Source: Streptomyces odontomachi
GTDB lineage: Bacteria; Actinomycetota; Actinomycetes; Streptomycetales; Streptomycetaceae
Direction of reading: 5' to 3'
Assembly: GCF_024435355.1 (NCBI RefSeq)
Contig: NZ_JAMJWG010000014.1
Span: 62,001 to 126,000, forward strand
DNA length: 64,000 nucleotides
Shown: positions 51,230 to 58,876 of the stretch, one piece after another
Layout of the letters: each line of letters starts with the position of its first letter
Position numbering within the stretch: the stretch's first letter is position 1
Position numbers and translations under genes: made by a program
The notes under the pieces: generated by a model
Told to the model about the DNA's origin: nothing
The model's database searches: none
Seen by the model: the letters and a program-made list of their open reading frames with translations, nothing else

Positions 51230-52585
51230 TCACCGGACCGGCGCCGCGTCGGGTACCTGAGGGGAGGAGGGCAGCGCCTTGTGGGCGTTGCCGAGCAGTG
51301 CGGTGGTGCCCACCGCGACGAGAGCCGCCAGGGCCACCGCGGCGAAGAGGATCTGCGTGCCGCTGAACAGGTCGAGCAGCCACCCGCCGATGTACGGTCC
51401 GAGGATTCCTCCGACCCGGCCGAAGCCCAGCATGTACCCGGCACCCGTGCCCCGTGCGTGCACCGGGTAGGTCGCCGCGCACACGTTGTTCAGGAGGAAC
51501 TGCCCGCCGATGATGAACAGCCCGGCGGCACCGACACCGATCACGTTGGTCAGGGTCGTGTTGGTGAACGCGACGACGACGGTGGACAGCGCGCCCAGCG
51601 TGCACCAGATCATCAGGCTCCGGCGCACGCCCAGGTAGCGGTCGGCGATGAAGCCGCCGGCCAGCGCGCCCACGACCGACATGCCCTGGAGCACCGCGCC
51701 GAAGACGTACCCGGTGGCGAAGCCCTCACCACGGTCGATCATGAGCTCCGGGGTCCAGGCGGAGAGGCCGTACACGCCGAACAGCAGGAGGAACGCCGAC
51801 GCCCACAGGGCCAGCGTGCGGGTCCGGTAGGCCGGCGTGAGGACGAGGCGCCAGCTCGCCGCCGGAGGCCGGGCGCTCACGCGCAGGCGTGCGGTCTCGT
51901 AGAACGCCGCGCGGTCCGGGCGGATCCTGCCCAGCAACCGGGTGGCACGCTCCGGCCGGTCGTGCGCGACGAGGAACTCCACCGACTCCGGGAAGACGAA
52001 GAGGTAGATCACGCCGAGCAGTGCGGCGCCGCCGCCCAGGTAGAACAGGATCTGCCAGTTCCCGCCCGCGGTCAGGTTCACCCCCGTGATCGACGCGCAC
52101 ACCCCGCCGAGGGCGAAACCGCCGCCGCCGAGCGCCGCGAGTCGGTTGCGGGTCCGGTCGGGAAGGTACTCGTTGATGTACGCCGTCCCCAGCGGCAGCA
52201 GCACACCGAGCCCCAGGCCGGTGAGCGCGCGCAGCGTGATGAACGAGGCGAACGAGGTGCCCCACAGCCCGGTCAGCACGCTGAAGACACCCGCGACGAG
52301 CAGCCCGGCGATCAGGGTCGGGCGGCGGCCGATCCGGTCGGCCACCATGCCGTGCACCAGCGAACCCACGGCGAACCCGATCAGGCCGGAGGAGACCAGG
52401 AAGCCCGCGGAGCTGGAGGACAGGTGCCAGGGCTCGTGGACGAAGTGGATCACGTAGGACGGTATGAGCGTGTCGTAGCCGTCGAAGAGGGTCGCGAGCG
52501 CGACCAGGATGACCAGCATCCAGTGGAACGGGCGCAGCGGGGCCTCGCCCAGTTCCTGACGTACATCTGCGGTCGCCTGTGACAC
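51230..52585 (-). CDS. MFS transporter, aromatic acid:H+ symporter type
   Basis: The 451-residue protein has twelve membrane helices and the AAHS hallmarks: LATLFDGYDTLIPSYVI in helix 1, the loop motif GMVADRIGRRPTLIAG and GYMLGFGRVGGILGPYIGGWLL. Members such as PcaK and BenK import benzoates and hydroxybenzoates. AGGAGG precedes the GTG. A GCAGAAATTCTGC palindrome about 90 bp upstream shares its half-site with the region upstream of the adjacent IclR gene, suggesting IclR control. Confidence 0.9.
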   Translation of the reverse strand: MSQATADVRQELGEAPLRPFHWMLVILVALATLFDGYDTLIPSYVIHFVHEPWHLSSSSAGFLVSSGLIGFAVGSLVHGMVADRIGRRPTLIAGLLVAGVFSVLTGLWGTSFASFITLRALTGLGLGVLLPLGTAYINEYLPDRTRNRLAALGGGGFALGGVCASITGVNLTAGGNWQILFYLGGGAALLGVIYLFVFPESVEFLVAHDRPERATRLLGRIRPDRAAFYETARLRVSARPPAASWRLVLTPAYRTRTLALWASAFLLLFGVYGLSAWTPELMIDRGEGFATGYVFGAVLQGMSVVGALAGGFIADRYLGVRRSLMIWCTLGALSTVVVAFTNTTLTNVIGVGAAGLFIIGGQFLLNNVCAATYPVHARGTGAGYMLGFGRVGGILGPYIGGWLLDLFSGTQILFAAVALAALVAVGTTALLGNAHKALPSSPQVPDAAPVR

Positions 52586-52673
52586 GGAGCCTCCTGAAGC
52601 CGTACTCCCCGGCTCGTCCGGCCGCGGGCTGCCTCACGGTAGGCGCGAAATTCTCCCTTGCGAACGAAGATGT

Positions 52674-52686
52674 GCAGAAATTCTGC
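52674..52686. promoter_or_regulatory. Palindrome GCAGAAATTCTGC, candidate IclR site
   Basis: A perfect 13-bp palindrome with the extended half-site TGTGCAGAA at 52671. The same half-site occurs inverted as TTCTGCACA at 53529-53537, between the IclR gene and the divergent hydrolase gene. Confidence 0.5.
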
Positions 52687-52752
52687 TCTACGCAACAGTG
52701 CGCCGGGCCCGGACCGGTGTCCGCAGGCCGGAGGCGGTGTGCCGTCGGCCGC

Positions 52753-53505
52753 TCAGAGGTCCACCGTGGCGGCCCTGGCCGCGGCCATCACCTCGCTCGC
52801 CAGCTCGGGGATACGGGCACGCGGGACACGCGCGCTCGGCGCGGCGACCGCGAGGGCGGCCACCGCCCGCCCCGAACCGTCCCTGACGCAGGCGCCGACG
52901 GCGACGATGCCGCGCTCGCTCTCCTCCGAATTGACCGCGTAACCGCGCCGCCGCACGGTCGCGAGCTGCCGCCGCACCGTGGCGCGGTCCACCGCGGGGG
53001 CGCCCGGCGCACCCGGCAGGTTCCTCGGGTACAGGTCGGCGAACTCCTCGGCGGACAGCTCGGCGAGCAGGGCCTTGCCGCCCGAGGTCACATGGGCCGG
53101 CAGCAGCATGCCGATCCGGGAGCTGACGCGCAGCACCTGGGGCGACTCGGCGCAGTCGATGAACCGGGTGCCGTTGCCCTCCAGCACCATCAGGTGGCAG
53201 GTCTCGTCCACCTTGCGGTGCAGGGCCTCCACGTGTCCGTGCAGCAGCGTCCGCAGGTCGGGCGTGGCGGGGCCGCTGCGGATGATCCGCTCGAAGGCGG
53301 GGCCCGGGCGGTAGGCCCGGTGCGCGTCCTGCGTGGCGAAATCACGTGCGCACAGGGTGCGCAGCAGCCGGTGGGCGGTGGAGCGTGCCACCCCCAGATG
53401 CTCGGCGGCATCGCTCACGCGCAGCCGTTGCCGTTCGGACAGGAGGAGCAGCAGACGCAGCACGCTGTCGGCCGACTCGACGGGATACCAGGGTTTGTTG
53501 CGCAC
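52753..53505 (-). CDS. IclR-family transcriptional regulator, probably leaderless
   Basis: The 250-residue protein has an N-terminal winged helix (SADSVLRLLLLLSERQRLRVSDAAEHLGVARSTAHRLLRTL, about 10-55) and a C-terminal IclR effector domain (MLLPAHVTSGGKALLAELS, SEESERGIVAVGACVRD). It probably senses an aromatic acid and controls the flanking MFS, hydrolase and monooxygenase genes. GTG 53505 lacks a ribosome site, but a perfect TATAAT lies six bases upstream, which puts the transcription start at the GTG itself. Confidence 0.9.
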   Translation of the reverse strand: MRNKPWYPVESADSVLRLLLLLSERQRLRVSDAAEHLGVARSTAHRLLRTLCARDFATQDAHRAYRPGPAFERIIRSGPATPDLRTLLHGHVEALHRKVDETCHLMVLEGNGTRFIDCAESPQVLRVSSRIGMLLPAHVTSGGKALLAELSAEEFADLYPRNLPGAPGAPAVDRATVRRQLATVRRRGYAVNSEESERGIVAVGACVRDGSGRAVAALAVAAPSARVPRARIPELASEVMAAARAATVDL

Positions 53506-53537
53506 TGAAGAATTATAGAGCGTATCTGTTCTGCACA
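53506..53537 (-). promoter_or_regulatory. TATAAT promoter of leaderless iclR plus TTCTGCACA half-site
   Basis: TATAAT on the minus strand (53517-53512) ends six bases before the GTG start codon. No good -35 is visible at 17-18 bases; that position is instead occupied by the TTCTGCACA half-site (53529-53537), so the regulator may bind its own promoter. Confidence 0.6.
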
Positions 53538-53746
53538 CGCGAGCACCGTGCCTACCGTGGCCAGGTCGGAGCGAGCCGTGAAGAGCAGCCCCATGACCAG
53601 CGAGGACGCTCCGCCGGCCGGACACCCGAGGCCTCTTCACGACCCGGCTCGAAGCGGAGCGCGAAGGGCACCGACGGTGCGGTGCGTCCGACCGTGCCGC
53701 GGGCCGCTTCACCCCTCCCAGCAACGGCGGACGCAGAAAAGGACGC

Positions 53747-54583
53747 ATGATGAAACTCGCCACCATCCGCACCTCAGCCGGCACCCGCGCCGTGCGCGTC
53801 GAGGACGACCACGCCGTCGACCTCGGGCTGCCCGATCTCGGCGCGCTGCTCGCCCAGCCGGACTGGCGCTCACGTGCCGCCGCTGACGGTGCCCGGCTTC
53901 CCGACCCCGGCCGCGATGTCGCTCCGGTGGTGCCACGGCCGGAGAAGATCGTGTGCGTGGGGATCAACTACCGCGCCCACATCGCGGAGATGGGCCGCGA
54001 GGTGCCGGAGTTCCCGACCCTGTTCGCGAAGTTCCCGCCCGCGCTCGTCGGCGCCTACGACGACATCGTGCTGCCGGCCGAATCCGAGGCGATGGACTGG
54101 GAAGCGGAGCTCGCGATCGTCGTGGGCAGCCCGGTGCACCGAGCCGACCTCGACACGGCCGCACGCGCCATCGCCGGTTACACCGTGCTCAATGACGTGA
54201 CGGCGCGTGACTGGCAGTACCGCACCCTCCAGTGGCTTCAGGGCAAGACCTTCGCGACCACCACCCCGGTCGGCCCCCACCTGGTGGTGTCCGACGCGCA
54301 GGACGCGGCAGCCGCGGCCCTGGATGCACGGATGACCTGCCACGTCGACGGCGCGGAGATGCAGTCCGCCTCCACCGCCGACCTGGTGTTCGGCCCTGCG
54401 GAACTGGTCGGCTACCTGTCGCGGATCATGCCCCTGAGCCCGGGCGACCTGATCGCCACCGGCACGCCCGGTGGCGTGGGCCACGCCCGTACCCCCAAGC
54501 GCTACCTGACGGACGGCTCCGTCGTGACCACCCGGATCGAGGGGATCGGCGAGTGCCGCAACACCTGCCGGGCCGAGAAGTGA
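53747..54583 (+). CDS. Fumarylacetoacetate hydrolase family protein
   Basis: The 278-residue protein has the FAH fold: KIVCVGINYRAHIAEMG, LFAKFPPALVGAYDDIVLP, the metal-binding glutamates in MDWEAELAIVVG, NDVTARDWQYRTLQ and GDLIATGTPGGVGHAR. Members hydrolyse C-C bonds of fumarylpyruvate-like products, hydrate oxopentenoates or decarboxylate oxaloacetate. Beside a ring monooxygenase and an aromatic transporter, a late step of aromatic degradation fits best. AAAAGGA precedes tandem ATG codons at 53747 and 53750. Confidence 0.9.
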   Translation: MMKLATIRTSAGTRAVRVEDDHAVDLGLPDLGALLAQPDWRSRAAADGARLPDPGRDVAPVVPRPEKIVCVGINYRAHIAEMGREVPEFPTLFAKFPPALVGAYDDIVLPAESEAMDWEAELAIVVGSPVHRADLDTAARAIAGYTVLNDVTARDWQYRTLQWLQGKTFATTTPVGPHLVVSDAQDAAAAALDARMTCHVDGAEMQSASTADLVFGPAELVGYLSRIMPLSPGDLIATGTPGGVGHARTPKRYLTDGSVVTTRIEGIGECRNTCRAEK

Positions 54584-54665
54584 TGGTCCGACCCGGCCGG
54601 CACCGCCCCACCGAACCCACCACGGCCACCCCCGTCACCCGCGTCACCGTGCCGAACGGAGTCTC

Positions 54666-55910
54666 ATGAGCACCCAGCCCCACGTGGCCGTCATCGGAGG
54701 CGGCATCGCCGGCCTCACCCTGGCACTCGAACTGCACGCCGCCGACATTCCCTGCCGGGTGTACGAGGCGGTTCCCGAGGTGTCAGCGGTGGGCGTGGGC
54801 ATCAACATCCTTCCGCACGCCACCCGCCACCTGACCCGGCTCGGACTCCAGGACGCCCTCGCCGCGGTGGCGGTGACGACCGAGAAGTCCCTGTACTTCA
54901 ACCGGTTCGGCCAGCACATCCACACCGAGGCCGTCGGGCGCGCCGCTGGGTACGAGTGGCCCCAGTTCTCCATCCACCGCGGCGACCTCCAGAAGGTGCT
55001 GGCCGACGCGGTACGCGACCGGCTCGGCCCGGACGCCCTGCTGACCGGGCACCGGTGCACCCAGGTCGAGGACGACGGCACCGGTGTCACCCTCTCCTTC
55101 ACCCACCCCGACGGCAGCACCTCGACCGCCCGCGCCGACGCGGTCGTGGCCTGCGACGGCATCCACTCCGCCGTCCGCAAGCAGCTCCACCCGGACGAGG
55201 GCCGACCGGTCTACTCGGGGTACAACATGTGGCGCGGTGTGGCGCCCTGGCCGGCGGTGCTCGGCGGTGCCTCGATGCTGCGGGCCGGCTGGCTCGACAC
55301 CGGCAAGCTGGTCCTCTACCCGATCCGTGACCGTGTCGACGACCAGGGGCGTCAGCTCGTCAACTGGGTCGTCGAGATCGCCACGCCGCACCACGCCGAG
55401 CGTGACTGGAACCGGACCGGCCGGATCGAGGACTTCATCGACCACTTCGCCGACTGGCACTTCGACTGGCTGGACGTGCCCGCACTGCTGCGGGCCACCG
55501 ACGACATCCTCGAGTACCCCATGGTGGACCAGGAGCCGCTGCCCTGGTGGGGCCGCGGCAGGGTCACCCTGCTCGGGGACGCCGCCCACCCGATGGTCCC
55601 GCGCGGGTCCAACGGCGCAGGACAGGCCATCCTCGACGCGGCGTGCCTCGCCGGCACCCTGGTGCAGCACCCTGACGTGACCGACGCGTTCGCCGCCTAC
55701 GAGGCGGAACGTCGCCCCGCCACCGCGGCCGTCGTCCGCGCCAACCGCACCAACCCGCCCGACGCGGTGCTCCGCGAGGTGTACGAGCGCACCGGCGACC
55801 AGCCCTTCGAGCGCATCGAAGACGTCATATCCGCCACGGAGCTGGAAGGGATCATCGGCGCCTACAAGCGCGTCGCGGGCTACTCGCCCGGCGAGCTCCA
55901 ACAGCACTGA
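54666..55910 (+). CDS. FAD-dependent aromatic monooxygenase, PhzS-like
   Basis: The 414-residue flavoprotein has VIGGGIAGLTLALEL (FAD Rossmann motif), VVACDGIHSAVRKQL (DG motif) and LGDAAHPMVPRGSNGAGQAILD (GD motif), the class A monooxygenase set. The blocks QFSIHRGDLQKVLADAV and FADWHFDWLDVPALL follow PhzS, the hydroxylase of phenazine carboxylate that also removes a carboxyl group. A hydroxybenzoate or heteroaromatic acid substrate is plausible. GGAG precedes the ATG; it lies 82 bp after the FAH gene. A strong terminator follows. Confidence 0.87.
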   Translation: MSTQPHVAVIGGGIAGLTLALELHAADIPCRVYEAVPEVSAVGVGINILPHATRHLTRLGLQDALAAVAVTTEKSLYFNRFGQHIHTEAVGRAAGYEWPQFSIHRGDLQKVLADAVRDRLGPDALLTGHRCTQVEDDGTGVTLSFTHPDGSTSTARADAVVACDGIHSAVRKQLHPDEGRPVYSGYNMWRGVAPWPAVLGGASMLRAGWLDTGKLVLYPIRDRVDDQGRQLVNWVVEIATPHHAERDWNRTGRIEDFIDHFADWHFDWLDVPALLRATDDILEYPMVDQEPLPWWGRGRVTLLGDAAHPMVPRGSNGAGQAILDAACLAGTLVQHPDVTDAFAAYEAERRPATAAVVRANRTNPPDAVLREVYERTGDQPFERIEDVISATELEGIIGAYKRVAGYSPGELQQH

Positions 55911-55922
55911 GAACCCTCGATC

Positions 55923-55968
55923 GTTCGACCTGCCGTGCCGGCCGCACCGCCTGCGCGGCAGGTCGAAC
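55923..55968 (+). terminator. Hairpin terminator after PhzS-like gene
   Basis: GTTCGACCTGCCG (55923-55935) pairs perfectly with CGGCAGGTCGAAC (55956-55968), 13 bases after the stop. Confidence 0.8.
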
Positions 55969-55971
55969 GCG

Positions 55972-56130
55972 CTTGTGGCATGGCGCCGGCATGGCGTTCG
56001 GGCCGTCCGCCAGGTTGACCGCGGTGTTCCGGTAGCCCAGCACGTGGATGAGGCCGTGCTCGGGGTGGTGCTGCCGTCCGCAGTGCACGATCGTGCCGGA
56101 GAACGCGGCCTCACCCGCCGAGATGCACCT
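55972..56130 (-). pseudogene. Possible remnant of a small conserved gene
   Basis: The minus strand reads EAAFSGTIVHCGRQHHPEHG then LIHVLGYRNTAVNLADGPNAMPAP with nearly every third codon position G or C, as in real genes of this genome. Upstream of it the frame turns Arg-rich and implausible, and downstream it runs into the terminator. It therefore looks like an internal piece of a lost gene. I do not know the family. No start or stop could be assigned. Confidence 0.35.
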
Positions 56131-56501
56131 GGCCGCACGGTACCGGCTCGCGCGACGACGCTCACGGGCCGGCCGTCGTCGCACCGGCCGCCCCTCCCGA
56201 AGCCCCGGAGGGCGAGCGGCTGGATTGCATCGCTCTTCTGCCGGTCCGATCCGATCGACGACGGCCAGGTGCGTCACACAGGTTTTACCAAAGCACCACC
56301 GGCCGTGTCCTGCCCCCGCGGCCGGCTGACGCGACGTCAGCAGGATGCGAGTCACTGAGAGACAGACCAGGTCAGCGGGGGTCTACGCGCCCTGAATCGC
56401 CGTGCGACGGCACCGTCCCCGCAACGCTCCACAGCGGGCGGTTACTTCGTTCCCTGAGCCCGGTAGGGCCGTCCCGCGAGGTCTGATTTTCGCCAGACTC
56501 G

Positions 56502-56530
56502 TTGACCTCGGCGCTGCGTTTCATTACCGT
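56502..56530 (+). promoter_or_regulatory. Sigma70-type promoter of the ABC/peptidase cluster
   Basis: TTGACC (56502-56507), a 17-base spacer and TACCGT (56525-56530) precede the ATPase gene, with a predicted start about 40 bases before the start codon. Confidence 0.55.
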
Positions 56531-56576
56531 CCCGGCAACGTCAATGGAATCCAACTCTCAGTGAGTGGAAGTTGAG

Positions 56577-57659
56577 GTGAGTGCTGTGGACGTGGACGAC
56601 CCGTCGGACCTCGACGCGCGGCTGACCGGCGTGAGCAAGATCTATCCGGACGGCGAGACCGCGGTCACGGGACTGGACCTCGGCATCAGGCGGGGGGAGT
56701 TCTTCTCGCTGCTGGGACCGTCCGGCTGCGGCAAGTCCACGACGCTGCGCATCCTCGCCGGCCTGGAGCAGCCGACCACCGGCACCGTGAGCATCGCCGG
56801 CAAGGACATGACGGGCGTGCCGCCGAACCGGCGGCCGACCAACCTGATCTTCCAGAAGCTGGCGCTCTTCCCGCATCTGACGGTCGCCGAGAACATCGCC
56901 TTCGGCCCCAAGATCCGGCGCATGTCGCGGACGGAGGTCCGCGGCACCGTCACCGAGATGCTCGAGCTGGTGGAGCTGACCGGTTACGCCGACCGCAAGC
57001 CGGCGCAGCTCTCCGGCGGGCAGCAGCAGCGGGTGGCCATCGCCCGTGCGCTGGCCAACCGGCCGTCCGTGCTCCTGCTCGATGAGCCTCTCGGCGCGCT
57101 CGACCTGCGGCTACGGGTGCAGATGCAGCGCGCCCTGAAGAAGATCCAGCAGGAGTCCGGCACCACCTTCGTCTTCGTCACGCACGACCAGACCGAGGCG
57201 TTCACCGTCTCCGACCGGATCGCCCTGCTGAACCAGGGGCGCCTGGAGCAGGTCGGCCGGCCCGACGAGCTCTACAACCGCCCCGCCACCGAGTTCGCCG
57301 CGACCTTCCTCGGCGACACCAACATCGTGCGCGGCACCGTCGAGGACCGGGTCCTGAGCGTCGACGGCGGGTTCACCTGCCGCACCCCGGGACCCGGCAC
57401 GGCGCTGTCCCTGCGGCCGGAGGTCATCGCGATGCGCCACCGGCTCACCACCACCGGCTTCGACAACCACTTCCCCGCGCGCGTCGCCGACCTCACCTTC
57501 CAGGGCGCGAGCGTCCGCTTCCAGGTGGCCGTGGCCCGCACGGGTCCGGAGCTCGTCGTGCAACTCCCCGCCCACGAGGCGGCGGGGATCGCCCCGGGCG
57601 ACGAGGTCGAGATCGGCTGGCGGGCCGACGCGGCCGTCATGCTCGGCGCGGACAGCTAG
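56577..57659 (+). CDS. ABC transporter ATPase, PotA/FbpC type
   Basis: The 360-residue ATPase has Walker A GPSGCGKSTTLR, the variant Q-loop region LIFQKLALFPHLTV, signature LSGGQQQRVAIARAL, Walker B VLLLDEPLGALD and the switch His in FVTHDQTEA. A C-terminal TOBE-like domain (LSLRPEVIAMRHRL onward) is typical of polyamine and iron importers. Several GTG starts are possible (56565, 56577, 56586); 56577 has GGAAG at good spacing. It energises the importer formed with the next two genes. Confidence 0.92.
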   Translation: MSAVDVDDPSDLDARLTGVSKIYPDGETAVTGLDLGIRRGEFFSLLGPSGCGKSTTLRILAGLEQPTTGTVSIAGKDMTGVPPNRRPTNLIFQKLALFPHLTVAENIAFGPKIRRMSRTEVRGTVTEMLELVELTGYADRKPAQLSGGQQQRVAIARALANRPSVLLLDEPLGALDLRLRVQMQRALKKIQQESGTTFVFVTHDQTEAFTVSDRIALLNQGRLEQVGRPDELYNRPATEFAATFLGDTNIVRGTVEDRVLSVDGGFTCRTPGPGTALSLRPEVIAMRHRLTTTGFDNHFPARVADLTFQGASVRFQVAVARTGPELVVQLPAHEAAGIAPGDEVEIGWRADAAVMLGADS

Positions 57660-57677
57660 CGACAGCCAGGAGAGACC

Positions 57678-58844
57678 ATGAACGGCAACACGAGCACCAC
57701 CCCCAACGAGGGCCGCCGGGCCGGCACCGCTTCGGGCACCCGCGGCGCGTTCGGGGCCACGCCGGTGTCCCGGCGCTCCCTGCTGGCCGGTGGCGGTGCG
57801 GTCGCTGCGGGACTCCTCGTCGACGGGTGCGCACCGGCCAGCCAGCCGGGTGCGTCGGCGGGCGGGGGTGCCGGCAAGAAGCTCGTCATCACGATGACCC
57901 CGTTCGCCGGCGCCGATCTCGGCCTGATGCCGCGCGAGTTCGCGAAGGACTACCAGGACCGGCACCGCAACGTCCAGATAAAGATCGACGACACCCTCAT
58001 CCTGACGAAGCAGACCGCGGCCTTCCAGGCCAATCCCCACCAGCCGCTGAACCACCTGGTGTTCTGCAACGGCGGCGCCACCGCCACCGGCAAGGCCACC
58101 GGCATGTACCTGAAGCTGGACTACTCCAAGATCCCGAACACCAGGCACCTGCACTCCCAGTTCGTCGAGCGCGACCACTGCGGAGTGGTCTTCGGCGCCG
58201 ACCAGATGGGGCTGGTCTACAACACGAAGACCTACCCCGAGGGCTTCCACTCGTGGGCCGACCTGTGGTCGCCCGCCCAGCAGGGGAAGCTCTGCTTCTT
58301 CACCGTCCCGTGGTGGGTCATCGGCATGGCCGCGAAGGTCGGGGGCGGCAGCTGGGACCACATGGACCCGGGCTTCGAGCTGTGGGAGAAGCACGCCAAG
58401 AACATCCGCACCATCGTGACCGCCAACCCCCAGTTCCTCAACATGCTGTCCACCAGCGAGGCGCCCCTGACCTCGCACTACCTCGGCACGTCCACGGTGT
58501 GGCGCAGCCAGGGCGCGCCCCTGGGCTACAGCCGCCCCACGGAGGGCGCGTTCTTCGACCCGGTCGGGGTCAACATCAACTCCGGCGCCACCGACGACCA
58601 GGTCGAGGTCTGCTACGACATCGTCAACGAGATGCTCAAACCCCGCTGGAACCAGCGCTGGGTCGACACCTCCATCGAGATCCCCGCCGTCAGCACCTCG
58701 AAGCTGACCGCCAAGCTCAAGGGCATCCCCGCCATCGCCGCCGGCCCCGACCAGAAGTTCGTGCCCGTCGACTGGGACACGGTCGGCAAGAACATGGCCG
58801 CCTGGACCGATCGCTGGAACCAGGACGTCGTCTCCAAGATCTGA
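57678..58844 (+). CDS. Tat-exported substrate-binding lipoprotein, PotD-like
   Basis: The 388-residue protein begins with a twin-arginine signal (VSRRSLLAGGGAVAAGLLVDGC) whose Cys could be lipidated. A type II periplasmic-binding fold follows (KKLVITMTPFAGADLGLM, GLVYNTKTYPEGFHSWADLW, VGVNINSGATDDQVEVCYDI), like binding proteins for polyamines, iron or organic anions. The TYPEGFHSWADLW segment matches the PotD hinge pattern. AGGAGAG precedes the ATG, 18 bases after the ATPase stop. Ligand unknown. Confidence 0.88.
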   Translation: MNGNTSTTPNEGRRAGTASGTRGAFGATPVSRRSLLAGGGAVAAGLLVDGCAPASQPGASAGGGAGKKLVITMTPFAGADLGLMPREFAKDYQDRHRNVQIKIDDTLILTKQTAAFQANPHQPLNHLVFCNGGATATGKATGMYLKLDYSKIPNTRHLHSQFVERDHCGVVFGADQMGLVYNTKTYPEGFHSWADLWSPAQQGKLCFFTVPWWVIGMAAKVGGGSWDHMDPGFELWEKHAKNIRTIVTANPQFLNMLSTSEAPLTSHYLGTSTVWRSQGAPLGYSRPTEGAFFDPVGVNINSGATDDQVEVCYDIVNEMLKPRWNQRWVDTSIEIPAVSTSKLTAKLKGIPAIAAGPDQKFVPVDWDTVGKNMAAWTDRWNQDVVSKI

Positions 58845-58876
58845 CGCCCGCCACCACCACCGGAAGGAGACGCGAG

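Larger units (their letters stand above)
55911..56576. other. 666-bp gap between monooxygenase gene and ABC cluster
   Basis: It holds a perfect 13-bp terminator hairpin, a minus-strand reading fragment that looks like the relic of a gene (55972-56130), and the promoter of the downstream ABC operon at 56502-56530. Nothing else could be recognised between 56130 and 56500. Confidence 0.6.
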
